Shown: positions 10,265 through 18,972 of the stretch, in pieces | How positions within the stretch are numbered: position 1 is the stretch's first letter | How the letters are laid out: every line of letters begins with the position of its first letter | Source: Accumulibacter sp. | Lineage (GTDB): Bacteria > Pseudomonadota > Gammaproteobacteria > Burkholderiales > Rhodocyclaceae | Direction of reading: 5' to 3' | Assembly: GCA_016789495.1 (NCBI GenBank) | Contig: JAEUOJ010000171.1 | Location: forward strand, 1 to 41,236 | DNA length: 41,236 nucleotides | Made by a program: the position numbers and the translations under genes | The notes under the pieces: model-generated | Seen by the model: the letters and a program-made list of their open reading frames with translations, nothing else | Told to the model about the DNA's origin: nothing | The model's database searches: none

Positions 10265-11061
10265 TCAAAATTGCCTTTCAGCAGTTCCTGAGCTTCGGGC
10301 GACAGCGGAAATCGGCGGCGCAGTTGGGTACTGTAACGCGCTTCTGCCAATCGATTGCCCAATTTACGCTGCACTCGCACCAGCAGCCACAACGTTTCGG
10401 CATTGGGTTCGTTCGCAGATATATCTTGTAATGCTTGCGCGGCGGCATCGAATTCTCCACGCCGGTAATGGAGGTTGGCCATTTGCAGTTTGGCCTGTGG
10501 ATTATCCGGCATCAGGTTCAGGCTATTTTGCAGAAGACCTTCGGCGGCAACCAGGTCCCCCAGTTTCAAATAACAGGCGCCGGCATTGGCGTACGCTTTG
10601 CCCGGTGTTTCATAGAGGGGATTGCGGATCGCGCGCTGGAAATACTCAATACCTTCCTTGCCGCGGCCGACCTGGCAGAGAAACCAGCCGTAATTGTTGT
10701 TGAGATCCGGATCATTGCTGTCGAGACTGATTGCTTTCTGAAAATCGCGTTCGGCAAGGGCGATCTCACGCAGGTAATACATCACCAGGCCGCGTGCGCC
10801 ATAGGCCTTGGCATAATCGGGATCAATGGTGATCGCGTAAGTCAGCTCTTCGAGCGCCACCGACATATTGCCGTCCTGGATGTACAGGGCACCCAGTTCG
10901 GTGTGAATCTTGGCCCGGGTCCGCGGATCGCGAGGCGTGGTCGGTGTACGAGAATCGGCGATTTCCTCCGCCGATTTGGTCACCGGCAACGACGGGAGCC
11001 AACCCGACTTGCAGCCAGCGACAGCCAAAGTCGTCACCGCGACGATCAGAGCACCTTTCAT
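10261..11061 (-). CDS. pilW: Type IV pilus biogenesis/stability lipoprotein PilW (PilF-like)
   Basis: A 266-residue lipoprotein. The signal peptide ends in lipobox VAGC (Cys at residue 17). Then come consecutive tetratricopeptide repeats ([55 protein letters not shown]). This is the outer-membrane pilotin family that helps the PilQ secretin oligomerise. The position between rlmN and rodZ is the conserved one. Both junctions are 4-base ATGA overlaps. The gene is called pilW or pilF in different genera. Confidence 0.9.
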   Translation of the reverse strand: MKGALIVAVTTLAVAGCKSGWLPSLPVTKSAEEIADSRTPTTPRDPRTRAKIHTELGALYIQDGNMSVALEELTYAITIDPDYAKAYGARGLVMYYLREIALAERDFQKAISLDSNDPDLNNNYGWFLCQVGRGKEGIEYFQRAIRNPLYETPGKAYANAGACYLKLGDLVAAEGLLQNSLNLMPDNPQAKLQMANLHYRRGEFDAAAQALQDISANEPNAETLWLLVRVQRKLGNRLAEARYSTQLRRRFPLSPEAQELLKGNFE

Positions 11062-12173
11062 CGAACAACCCCTTGTCCTTCAAGAGCCAACGGCCAGATC
11101 GTCCGGCCGCGCCGCGCCGTTTTGTCCTGCACCTGACCCGCAAGTTGACCGCAAGCGGCGGCGATATCATCACCACGAGTTTTGCGGATGGTGGTCACCA
11201 CCCCGCCAGCGATCAGCAGATCGGCAAACTGCCGGGTACGTGACGCCGAGGAACGACGATACGCTGAGCCGGGAAACGGATTGAATGGAATCAGATTGAA
11301 TTTACAAGGAATTCGACGTGTCAGCGTCAATAGTTCCCGAGCGTGTTCAGGCGCGTCGTTCACTCCGTCGATCATCACGTACTCGAATGTGACGAAATCG
11401 CGCGGCGCTTTGGTCAGATAACGCTGACAGGCGGACAGCAAAGTTGCCAGGGGATATTTGCGGTTGATCGGCACCAGTTGGTCGCGTAGACGATCATTCG
11501 GGGCATGCAGCGATACCGCCAAGGCCACCGGACATTCGTCGCGCAGACGGTCGATGGCCGGAACCAGCCCCGAAGTAGACACCGTCACCCGACGCCGGGA
11601 CAATCCATAGGCGTTGTCGTCGAGCATCAGGCGCAACGCGGTGAGTGTATTGGCGAGATTGGCCAGCGGTTCGCCCATGCCCATCAACACCACGTTACTT
11701 ATCACCCGCTCGTTTGACTGGCTTTGATCCCGGTATCCGCCAAGAGCATGGCGGGTCTGCCACAATTGGCCGACGATTTCGGCAACCGTCAGGTTGCGAC
11801 TGAAACCCTGCTTGCCTGTCGAACAGAACGAGCAGTCGAGCGCGCAACCAGCCTGCGTGGAAATGCACAGTGTTCCCCGGTCGTCTTCGGGGATGAACAC
11901 CGCTTCGACGGCGTTGCCGCCGCCGACATCGAAGAGAAACTTGCGTGTTCCGTCGCCGGCCAGCCGGTCAGCCACCAGCTTGGGTGGCACGATGACCGCC
12001 ACGGCTTTCAACTTCTCGCGCAAACCGCGCGCGATATCGGTCATTCGGTCGAAATCGTGTTCTCCGGCGTGATGCAACCAGCGCAACACCTGCCGGGCGC
12101 GAAACGGCTTTTCACAGTGGTCGGCGAAAAAGGCCGTGAAGGCGGCGGCATCGAAATCAAGCAGATTGACCAT
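11058..12173 (-). CDS. rlmN: Dual-specificity RNA methyltransferase RlmN (radical SAM)
   Basis: A 371-residue radical-SAM enzyme that methylates C2 of A2503 in 23S rRNA and A37 in some tRNAs. The cluster motif CALDCSFC (C-x3-C-x2-C) is in the middle third, followed by [12 protein letters not shown]. Also visible are [31 protein letters not shown] and [16 protein letters not shown]. The C-terminal ACGQL cysteine is the one that forms the methyl-carrier intermediate in RlmN. It lies 17 bases after ndk and overlaps pilW by ATGA. Confidence 0.97.
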   Translation of the reverse strand: MVNLLDFDAAAFTAFFADHCEKPFRARQVLRWLHHAGEHDFDRMTDIARGLREKLKAVAVIVPPKLVADRLAGDGTRKFLFDVGGGNAVEAVFIPEDDRGTLCISTQAGCALDCSFCSTGKQGFSRNLTVAEIVGQLWQTRHALGGYRDQSQSNERVISNVVLMGMGEPLANLANTLTALRLMLDDNAYGLSRRRVTVSTSGLVPAIDRLRDECPVALAVSLHAPNDRLRDQLVPINRKYPLATLLSACQRYLTKAPRDFVTFEYVMIDGVNDAPEHARELLTLTRRIPCKFNLIPFNPFPGSAYRRSSASRTRQFADLLIAGGVVTTIRKTRGDDIAAACGQLAGQVQDKTARRGRTIWPLALEGQGVVR

Positions 12174-12190
12174 TGACGACGTGTAGGCGC

Positions 12191-12619
12191 TCAGCGACCG
12201 GCGTATACCGACATCGCCGGGAAGAAGAAGGCAATTTCATTTTTCGCCGTTTCTTCTCCGTCCGACCCATGAACCGCATTGGCGTCGATCGATTCGGCGA
12301 AATCGGCACGAATCGTTCCGGGCTCCGCTTTCTTGGGATCGGTCGCCCCCATCAATTCACGGTTCTTGGCGATGGCCCCTTCTCCTTCGAGTACCTGGAT
12401 CATCACCGGACCGGAAATCATGAAATCGACCAAATCCTTGAAAAAGGGACGTTCTTTATGCACCGCATAAAAGGCGCCCGCCTCCTGGGGGGAGAGCCAG
12501 GCCATCTTGGCGGCGACGACTTTCAAGCCGCCCGCTTCGAAACGGGAATAAATTTTTCCGATCACGTTTTTCGCCACGGCGTCTGGTTTGATGATTGACA
12601 ACGTACGTTCGATGGCCAT
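12191..12619 (-). CDS. ndk: Nucleoside diphosphate kinase
   Basis: 142 residues, the standard NDK length, from [19 protein letters not shown] longer in-frame reading to 12664 was rejected because the Shine-Dalgarno GGAG sits just before the 12619 ATG. The active-site region NAVHGSDG contains the phospho-accepting His. The enzyme balances NTP pools by moving the gamma-phosphate from ATP. It is the first gene of the ndk-rlmN-pilW-rodZ-ispG-hisS-yfgM-bamB-der run. Confidence 0.98.
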   Translation of the reverse strand: MAIERTLSIIKPDAVAKNVIGKIYSRFEAGGLKVVAAKMAWLSPQEAGAFYAVHKERPFFKDLVDFMISGPVMIQVLEGEGAIAKNRELMGATDPKKAEPGTIRADFAESIDANAVHGSDGEETAKNEIAFFFPAMSVYAGR

Positions 12620-12685
12620 GCTCGTTCTCCAAGAGTGGACGGTTAAAAAACCACGCGAAATCATATTGCTAGAAATTAATCCGAG

Positions 12686-12694
12686 ATTATACCA
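12686..12694 (-). promoter_or_regulatory. Extended -10 promoter of the ndk operon
   Basis: The minus strand reads TGG-TATAAT, a perfect consensus -10 with the extended TGn element, about 67 bases before the ndk start. No consensus -35 is present at 17 bases, which fits an extended -10 promoter. It lies between the TRAP operon terminator and ndk, so it should start the whole ndk-to-der run. Confidence 0.7.
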
Positions 12695-12731
12695 ACACTT
12701 GTCGCCGCCGTCCCGGCCGTCACCGAAAATG

Positions 12732-12763
12732 AAAACGCGCGCGCGGGTAACCCCGCGCGCGCG
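12732..12763 (-). terminator. Intrinsic terminator of the dctPQM operon
   Basis: A perfect 12-base-pair stem (12736-12747 with 12752-12763) and a 4-base loop, followed on the minus strand by TTTTC. Nine of the stem bases on each side alternate C and G. It lies 25 bases after the dctM stop and before the ndk promoter. Confidence 0.85.
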
Positions 12764-12787
12764 CCATGCGCTAAACAGAGAACGTCG

Positions 12788-14071
12788 TTACATCATTCCC
12801 AAGTTTCGCGGCAGCCAGATCGACATAATCGGCACATAGGTCACCACCACCAGAAAGACCAGCATCGACAGCAACCACGGCCAGACGGCAACTGTCAATT
12901 CGGTGATACCCATCTTGGTGATTCCCGAGGCGACGTATAGATTCAAGCCGACGGGCGGATGGCACATGCCAACTTCCATATTGACCACCATCAGGATACC
13001 GAAATGGACCGGATCAATGCCCAGCTTGACCGCCACCGGGAAAAGAATCGGCGCGAAAATCAGCACGATCGACGACGGTTCCATGAAGTTGCCGGCCAGC
13101 AGCAGGATGATGTTCACCGCCAGCAGGAAGGCGATCATCCCAAGGCCATGGCCAAGCATCCAGTCGGCGAGCGCCTGTGGAATGTTTTCGTTGGTCATGA
13201 TGAACGAGAAGAGTACCGCGTTGGTGATGATGTACAGCAGCATCGCCGACATGTTCGCTGAATTGAGCAGCACGCGCGGCACGTCCTTCATCGTCAGGTC
13301 CTTGTATACGAAGACCGCGACAAAGAAAGCATATACGGCGCTCATTGCCGCCGCTTCAGTCGGCGTAAACATGCCGCTGTAAATACCGCCCATCACCACC
13401 ACGATCAGCAGCAGGCCCCACACCGATTCGCGAAAAGCGGTCAGCCGCTCACTGAAAGACGCTTTCTGCATCCGCGGGTAATTGAATTTACGCGCCCGAT
13501 ACCAGGTCACCCCGCCGAGAACCATCGCCAGAGCGATCCCGGGAATGACCCCGGCCATGAACAGCGCACCGACCGAGGTATTGGTGGCCACGGAATACAT
13601 CACCATGACGATCGACGGAGGAATCAGGATGCCGAGCGCACCGGAGGTGGTGATCACGCCGGCCCCGAACTTGTTCGGGAATCCGGCCCGGACCATCGCC
13701 GGCATCAGGATCGAACCGATGGCCACCACTGTCGCCGGCGACGACCCGGAAACCGCCGCGAACAGCGCACATGCGAGCACGCCGGCCAATCCCAGACCGC
13801 CATACCAATGACCGACCATGCTGGTGGCGAATTTGATCATCCGTCGGGCGACACCGCCGTGCGTCAGGAAGTTACCCGCCAGGATGAAGAACGGGATGGC
13901 CATGATTTCAAATTTCTCGATGCCGGTGAACAGTTTGAGCGCCACCGATTCGAGCGGTACCTGGGTAAACATGAACAGGAAGCTGAGCACCGTCAAACCG
14001 AGCGAAATCGAAATCGGCATGCCGGTGAGCATCAGGCACAACAAGAGCGTGAAGATGATTAACGCGTTCAT
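12788..14071 (-). CDS. dctM: TRAP transporter large permease, DctM
   Basis: A 427-residue, very hydrophobic protein with about 12 transmembrane segments, of DctM/Siab-L type. Signatures include MLTGMPISISLGLTVLSF near the N-terminus, AVSGSSPATVVAIGSILMP, TTSGALGILIPPSIVMVMY and MEVGMCHPPVGLNLYV. It is the ion-coupled transport channel of the tripartite ATP-independent periplasmic system and pairs with DctQ. The start overlaps the dctQ stop (ATGA). A strong terminator follows. By neighbourhood the substrate is probably a C4-dicarboxylate; sequence alone does not prove this. Confidence 0.94.
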   Translation of the reverse strand: MNALIIFTLLLCLMLTGMPISISLGLTVLSFLFMFTQVPLESVALKLFTGIEKFEIMAIPFFILAGNFLTHGGVARRMIKFATSMVGHWYGGLGLAGVLACALFAAVSGSSPATVVAIGSILMPAMVRAGFPNKFGAGVITTSGALGILIPPSIVMVMYSVATNTSVGALFMAGVIPGIALAMVLGGVTWYRARKFNYPRMQKASFSERLTAFRESVWGLLLIVVVMGGIYSGMFTPTEAAAMSAVYAFFVAVFVYKDLTMKDVPRVLLNSANMSAMLLYIITNAVLFSFIMTNENIPQALADWMLGHGLGMIAFLLAVNIILLLAGNFMEPSSIVLIFAPILFPVAVKLGIDPVHFGILMVVNMEVGMCHPPVGLNLYVASGITKMGITELTVAVWPWLLSMLVFLVVVTYVPIMSIWLPRNLGMM

Positions 14072-14805
14072 GGCTGCTGGCCTCCTTTATCGTCTTTATC
14101 GTCTTTGTTTTCGGGATGACGTTTCTTGTAGGTCAGATCATGAGGATGCAAGTCGGTTTCTTCGATCTCCAACGGGTCGAAATCGACCGGCACCGACGCC
14201 GCTACAGGTAGTGGCGCCTCTTCTTCGATACCATCGACGTGTCCATGATCGTGATGCGGCAACTCGCCGGTACGGATGAAACTGAAGGTGACCTGCAGAA
14301 AGCGGAAGCACATTAAGGTCGACCCCAGCGGAATGGCGCTATAGACGATCCATGTCGGCCATTCGAGGTCGGGTGTGGTTGGTCCTTCGGGAACATCACC
14401 GGTATCCCATCCCAGCCAATTGTAAAAGGCGTAATGGAAACCGTTCTCCCAGACGAAATTCGCACCCAGCGTACCGATGATGCCCGTGAACAAGGCCCCC
14501 GCCAGCAAGCCGAAGACAATGAATTTGGCCCGGGTTCGGCCTTGCATGCGATTGATCAGCACATCGACACCGACGTGGATACCGGTACGGACGCCATACG
14601 CGGCGCCAAATTTGGCCATCCAGACGAACATGATGATGCACAGTTCCTGCGCCCAACCAAAATTGAGCGACAGCAGCCAGTCCTGCAGGCCGGGAATTTC
14701 CACACCCGACAAGTAACGATGCGCGACCGAAACAAAAATGATCGTCGTTGCCGCCCCCATGAGGAAGGTAATCAGCCATTCCTCCAGGTGATCGAGAATC
14801 TTCAT
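14068..14805 (-). CDS. dctQ: TRAP transporter small permease, DctQ, with extended C-terminal tail
   Basis: 245 residues from MKILDHLEEWLITFLMG; the start at 14805 was chosen because GGGAGGAG lies 8 bases before it, while the GTG three codons upstream sits inside that site. Four transmembrane segments fit the DctQ fold, with the conserved WAQELCIIMFVWMAKFGAAY region. Residues 184-245 form an unusual hydrophilic tail, starting HHDHGH and ending in Lys/Asp repeats, predicted cytoplasmic; typical DctQ proteins stop soon after the fourth helix. The loop NWLGWDTGDVPEGPTTPDLEW between helices 3 and 4 is also long. It couples DctM to the complex. Confidence 0.92.
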   Translation of the reverse strand: MKILDHLEEWLITFLMGAATTIIFVSVAHRYLSGVEIPGLQDWLLSLNFGWAQELCIIMFVWMAKFGAAYGVRTGIHVGVDVLINRMQGRTRAKFIVFGLLAGALFTGIIGTLGANFVWENGFHYAFYNWLGWDTGDVPEGPTTPDLEWPTWIVYSAIPLGSTLMCFRFLQVTFSFIRTGELPHHDHGHVDGIEEEAPLPVAASVPVDFDPLEIEETDLHPHDLTYKKRHPENKDDKDDKGGQQP

Positions 14806-14827
14806 GGAACACACTCCTCCCTGACTG

Positions 14828-14864
14828 AAAAAAAGCCCGTTGGTCCGGAACGATCCAACGGGCT
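14828..14864 (-). terminator. Intrinsic terminator between dctP and dctQ
   Basis: The arms 14834-14843 and 14855-14864 form a 10-base-pair stem (AGCCCGTTGG with its complement), and the minus strand continues into TTTTTT before the dctQ Shine-Dalgarno. It should end part of the transcripts after dctP, giving more binding protein than permease. Read-through must occur for dctQM unless they have a separate promoter, which I do not see. Confidence 0.8.
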
Positions 14865-14885
14865 GATTTAATTTCTTTCCAACGA

Positions 14886-15899
14886 TCAGAGTTTGTTCGG
14901 ATCGAAACCGGTTTCCTTATATACCGACTGCAACAGGTCCTTTCCGATCCGCGATTCCATTTTCACATGCACGGGAGCCAACGCTTTCTTGAAAGCCAGC
15001 TTCTCCGCAGCGCTAGGTACGTAGACCTGCGTTTTGCCGCTCTTCTTGACCGCTTCCAGATCCTTGTCGTTCTGCTCCTTGGCGATCTTGTTGGCGTATG
15101 TAGTGGCTTCCTTCATCGCCGCTTCGAGCTGCCCGCGCACATCGGCCGGCAAGCCTTCCCAGAATTTCTTATTGACCACGACCGCATAGCCAAGATAACC
15201 GTGCTCGGTCAAGGTCAGGTGCTTCTGCACCTCGAACATCTTCTGAGTGTACAGATTGGAAATCGGATTCTCGGTACCGTCGACGACGCCGGTTTGCAGG
15301 GCTTGATAGACTTCGGAGAAGGCCATGACTTGCGGTAGCGCGCTGAGGGCGCGTATCTGTTCTTCGAGTACTTTCGAAGACTGAATGCGCATCTTCTTGC
15401 CTTTTAGATCGGCGGGCGACTTGATCGGCGTATTGGCTGAAAAGGACTTGAAGCCGTTGTCCCAGAAGGCCAGTCCGGTCACGCCTTTGGGCTCGAGTTT
15501 TTTGAGCAAGCTAGCGCCGACCGGGCCTTGGGTAACGCGATGCAACTCGTTGTAATTATCAAAAACATAGGGCAGATCAAACAGTTCGAACTCCTTGACC
15601 CCCAGGGGACCGAACTTGGCCAGCGACGGAGCAAGCATCTGTACGGCGCCAAGCTGCAGCGCTTCCATTTCCTCCTTGTCTTTGTACAAGGTCGAATTGG
15701 CATAGACTTCGACTTTGGCTTTACCCTTGGTCAGTTCGCCGGCACGTTTGGCGAAGTATTCGGCAGCCAGACCTTTGGGCGTGTCATGCGCCACTACGTG
15801 ACTGAACTTGATGACAATCGGCTGTTGCGCCAGAGTGGTCAACGGAGCCGCCGTCAAAGCGCAGGCGGCCATACCGAACAATAACTTGGACAATTTCAT
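14886..15899 (-). CDS. dctP: TRAP transporter periplasmic binding protein, DctP
   Basis: 337 residues from MKLSKLLFGMAACALTAAP; the longer in-frame reading to 15989 was rejected because GGAGGAG sits just before 15899 and the protein then opens with a clean signal peptide (likely cleaved near TLAQ/Q). The mature part begins PIVIKFSHVVAHDTPKGLAAEYFA and contains GKKMRIQSSKVLEEQIRALS and FSEVYQALQTGVVDGTENP, hallmarks of DctP/SiaP binding proteins, including the Arg that holds the substrate carboxylate. It catches an organic acid, probably a C4-dicarboxylate, in the periplasm and hands it to DctQM. Confidence 0.94.
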   Translation of the reverse strand: MKLSKLLFGMAACALTAAPLTTLAQQPIVIKFSHVVAHDTPKGLAAEYFAKRAGELTKGKAKVEVYANSTLYKDKEEMEALQLGAVQMLAPSLAKFGPLGVKEFELFDLPYVFDNYNELHRVTQGPVGASLLKKLEPKGVTGLAFWDNGFKSFSANTPIKSPADLKGKKMRIQSSKVLEEQIRALSALPQVMAFSEVYQALQTGVVDGTENPISNLYTQKMFEVQKHLTLTEHGYLGYAVVVNKKFWEGLPADVRGQLEAAMKEATTYANKIAKEQNDKDLEAVKKSGKTQVYVPSAAEKLAFKKALAPVHVKMESRIGKDLLQSVYKETGFDPNKL

Positions 15900-16031
15900 T
15901 TTTTTGTCTCCTCCACGAACCCTTGGTTGAAGTTTGGCTGGTACTGTACTACGGCGGGCCATGATACTAGGAAAAGTGGGCGGCACCATTGTGGAAATCC
16001 GTAATGTTCGACCGACAAAATCGCCCGACCA

Positions 16032-16060
16032 TCGACATTAGCCTTCTTTTGACTTACAAA
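16032..16060 (+). promoter_or_regulatory. Putative promoter of dctS-dctR with dyad at -10
   Basis: TCGACA (16032-16037), a 17-base spacer and TACAAA (16055-16060) precede dctS by about 55 bases. The partial dyad ACAAA-N6-TTTGT (16056-16071) overlaps the -10 and start region and could be a regulator site. The dctP side of this divergent 216-base gap has no recognisable -35. Confidence 0.4.
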
Positions 16061-16115
16061 TCATCGTTTGTCGACGTTCTGCCATGCTTGCGAAAAATGG
16101 GTAAGGCCAAGTTTG

Positions 16116-18107
16116 ATGAATGAGGCATCGATCAGCCCGTACTACGAACCCCGGCCGACGGGCTCGCTGAAGTGGTCGAACTGGTATCTGTCACTACTGC
16201 GGCTGGCAGTCGGCCTGCTCTTCGTTCTGTTGATTGCCCTGCTTTGGCTGTTGAACCGTCAGGGAACCGATGAGCAGCGCGCCACGTTGATCGCCGACGT
16301 GTTGTGGATCGAGCAAAGCCTGCGTTTCAATCTCGACAGCAATGCCGAACAATTGCATCAATTGGCGCTCGATCTGTCCTTGGCGCGAAAAAGAAGCGAG
16401 ATGTTCGATCTCCGTGCACGACACATCCTCAAGAACAACAAGGAAATCATGCAGTTGATCTGGCTAGATGCCGCTGCGCGGACCCTGCACGGCATGCCGA
16501 CGCGAGCCTTCTCACGCGGCGATGAGGACTCAGTTGGCAACGGTCCGGTTAGTCGATCGCTCAACTTGGCCCGGCTAGGCAAACCCATCTATCGCGAGAT
16601 GTATCTGGCCGATGGGGAAGCCCGTTTCGAGGTTTATGTGCCGCTCTTCGCCAGTCAACGGTTCCAGGGAGCCCTGGTCGCCATCTATTCCGTTCCAGCG
16701 TTGCTGCAACAACAGGTGCCGTGGTGGTTCGCCGAGAAATACCAGGTACGCGTGGTCGATGCCAATGGCGGGCTGCTGGCCACAAAATCGAAAATCGATG
16801 CTTTACCAACCACCCTCAGCTATACGGTGGCTCTCGATCCGCCAGGCTACGGTGCGTTGATGCAGATCACCGCCTACCGCGGCGAAGGCAATCTGGCGCA
16901 AACGTTGATCGCAACGCTGATCCTGATTCTCGCCGCAGCGGTATTCTGGAGCCTGTGGGCCGTACGTGGATCAATACAGCGCCGCCTGACCGCGGAACAG
17001 GCGCTGCGCGCCGAATATGCGTTTCGGAAATCGATGGAAGATTCGCTGGTGGTGGGCATGCGGGCCCGCGACCTACAGGGCCGTATCACCTACGCCAATC
17101 CGGCCTTTCTGAAGATGGTCGGCTACACCGCCGAAGAGTTGATCGGACGATCCCCACCAATGCCGTACTGGGCGCCCGAGGAAATGGAGCGGACGCTGCA
17201 ATTGCATAACAATGTTCTGCAGGGTAACGCCTCGGACCAAGGATTTGAAATCCCTTTGATGCACCGCAACGGCAAGCGTTTCGACGCCTTGATCTACGAA
17301 GCGCCGCTGATCGGCGCCGATGGCCGGCAAACCGGCTGGATGGGTTCGATCATCGATGTCACCGAACGTCGTCACGCCGAGGAATTGGCCCGTCAACAAC
17401 AGGAAAAACTACAAATCACCGCACGCCTGGTGACGATGGGAGAAATGGCCTCGACCCTGGCCCATGAACTGAATCAGCCGCTGGCGGCGATCACCAGTTA
17501 CAACACCGGCTGTCTGAACAAGCTCGAATCCGGCGACTTCAAGGTCGCCGATCTCAAGGAGGCACTCGGCAAATTGGCGGTACAAGCGCAGCGCGCTGGT
17601 CACATCATCCGACGGGTCCATGACTTCGTCCGCAAAAGCGAGCCCAAACTGGGTCGCTGCGACTTGGCGGAGGTCATCGACAACAGTGTCGGTTTCATCG
17701 AGGCCACCGCCAAGCGCCATGGCGTGCGCATCGTCCGAAAAATCCAGGGCATGCGACCGGAATTGCTCGCCGACCAAGTGATGCTGGAACAAGTATTGCT
17801 CAATCTGATGCGTAATGGCATCGAAGCAATGGGCAATACTCCTCCGACGCAAAGATATCTGACGATCACCCTCGCCCAACGGGATCAACAGATGGAAATT
17901 CGGGTCATCGACCGCGGCAGCGGCATTTCGCCGGAAATTGCCGAAAAACTGTTCACCCCTTTGTTTTCAACCAAAGCGGATGGCATGGGGATGGGACTGA
18001 ATATCTGTCGGTCGATCGTCGAATTTCACCATGGTCGTCTTTGGGTTGAAACCAACCCCGAGGGCGGGAGCCAATTCATCATCACTTTGCCGATTGGTCG
18101 CTCATGA
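16116..18107 (+). CDS. dctS: PAS-containing sensor histidine kinase, DctS-like
   Basis: 663 residues from MNEASISPYYEPR; a TTG start 16 codons upstream is possible but lacks a ribosome site, whereas AAGG precedes 16116. Layout: transmembrane helix at about 24-46, a periplasmic sensor region to about 280, second helix at about 283-303, a PAS domain at about 320-430 (DLQGRITYANPAFLKMVGY), a HisKA domain with phospho-acceptor His450 in STLAHELNQPLAAI, and a HATPase domain with the N box NLMRNGIEAM and glycine boxes DRGSGIS and GMGMGLN. This matches DctS/FixL-class kinases. It overlaps its regulator dctR by ATGA and is divergent from the TRAP genes, so it probably senses the transported acid. Confidence 0.9.
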   Translation: MNEASISPYYEPRPTGSLKWSNWYLSLLRLAVGLLFVLLIALLWLLNRQGTDEQRATLIADVLWIEQSLRFNLDSNAEQLHQLALDLSLARKRSEMFDLRARHILKNNKEIMQLIWLDAAARTLHGMPTRAFSRGDEDSVGNGPVSRSLNLARLGKPIYREMYLADGEARFEVYVPLFASQRFQGALVAIYSVPALLQQQVPWWFAEKYQVRVVDANGGLLATKSKIDALPTTLSYTVALDPPGYGALMQITAYRGEGNLAQTLIATLILILAAAVFWSLWAVRGSIQRRLTAEQALRAEYAFRKSMEDSLVVGMRARDLQGRITYANPAFLKMVGYTAEELIGRSPPMPYWAPEEMERTLQLHNNVLQGNASDQGFEIPLMHRNGKRFDALIYEAPLIGADGRQTGWMGSIIDVTERRHAEELARQQQEKLQITARLVTMGEMASTLAHELNQPLAAITSYNTGCLNKLESGDFKVADLKEALGKLAVQAQRAGHIIRRVHDFVRKSEPKLGRCDLAEVIDNSVGFIEATAKRHGVRIVRKIQGMRPELLADQVMLEQVLLNLMRNGIEAMGNTPPTQRYLTITLAQRDQQMEIRVIDRGSGISPEIAEKLFTPLFSTKADGMGMGLNICRSIVEFHHGRLWVETNPEGGSQFIITLPIGRS

Positions 18108-18709
18108 TTCCTTATGCCTATCTCGTCGACGACGACGACGCCATCCGTGATTCGCTGGGTTGGCTTCTCGAGTCACGCGGTGTCGCCTGCCGGGGCTTCG
18201 GCTCGGCGGAAGAATTTCTGGCCACCTGGAACGACACCTTGACCGGCTGCTTGCTGCTCGATATTCGCATGGACGGCATGAGCGGACCGGAACTGTTCGA
18301 TATCCTCAACGAGCGTGGAAACAAACTGCCAGTGATTTTCCTCACCGGTCATGGCGACGTACCGATGGCCGTTTCGGCCCTCAAGAAAGGGGCTTTCGAT
18401 TTCGTCGAAAAGCCGTGTAATGACAACGAACTGGCTAACCGGGTCATCGAAGCTTTGCGACTGAACGAAAATCAGCGGCTCGCCGCCTCCGGTGCCGATT
18501 CGCTCAAGACGTTGATTGACACGTTGACCACCCGCGAAAAGCAAGTGATGGAACGGGTATTGTCCGGCAAATTGAATAAAGTGATCGCCGAGGAACTGCT
18601 GATCAGCATGCGAACCGTTGAAGTGCATCGCGCCAATCTATTCGACAAAATGGGAGTGCGTACCGCCGTGGAACTGGCGCAATTGCTCGCCGGCAAGAGC
18701 GGAAAGTGA
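18104..18709 (+). CDS. dctR: FixJ/DctR-family response regulator
   Basis: 201 residues. The receiver domain (1-120) has acidic residues DDDD at 9-12, phospho-acceptor Asp53 in LLLDIRMDGMSG, Thr81 and Lys103. A LuxR/FixJ-type helix-turn-helix follows at about 137-198 (LTTREKQVMERVLSGKLNKVIAEELLIS / RTVEVHRANLFDKMG). It is a DNA-binding transcription regulator partnered with the adjacent kinase, probably acting on the divergent dctPQM promoter. This type uses sigma-70 promoters, unlike the sigma-54-dependent DctD, which agrees with my failure to find a -24/-12 promoter in the shared gap. Confidence 0.92.
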   Translation: MIPYAYLVDDDDAIRDSLGWLLESRGVACRGFGSAEEFLATWNDTLTGCLLLDIRMDGMSGPELFDILNERGNKLPVIFLTGHGDVPMAVSALKKGAFDFVEKPCNDNELANRVIEALRLNENQRLAASGADSLKTLIDTLTTREKQVMERVLSGKLNKVIAEELLISMRTVEVHRANLFDKMGVRTAVELAQLLAGKSGK

Positions 18710-18925
18710 ACCGCTCTCTCTTTACCTGGCTCGGCTTTTCCCGGGTCAATCGGGTCGAACCCGGGTGACCAGCCGCAGTTGACGACAACATCCGCCAACA
18801 CCGGTGCAAGCGTCACGGACAACGTTACCCACACCTGCTGTCTGCAGATGGCGCCAACAATCGCAGCGGTTTAAGCAACCGTGTGACTGCCTTAGCAGCG
18901 ATCGATAACAAATTTTCATGATTCA

Positions 18926-18934
18926 TGGTATAAG
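18926..18934 (+). promoter_or_regulatory. Putative extended -10 promoter of lplT
   Basis: TGG-TATAAG lies 38 bases before the lplT start, with no clear -35. The rest of the 263-base gap (18710-18972) holds a possible stem CCCGGGT/ACCCGGG (18740-18765) without a T-run. I see no gene in it. Confidence 0.4.
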
Positions 18935-18972
18935 TCGCGGATACTCAGAATAGCCGCATTCAAGGCGTCTCA

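Noticed and set aside
15900-16115. Sigma-54 promoter for the TRAP operon
   Set aside because: No TGGCAC-N5-TTGC on either strand; the regulator is of FixJ type, which does not need one.
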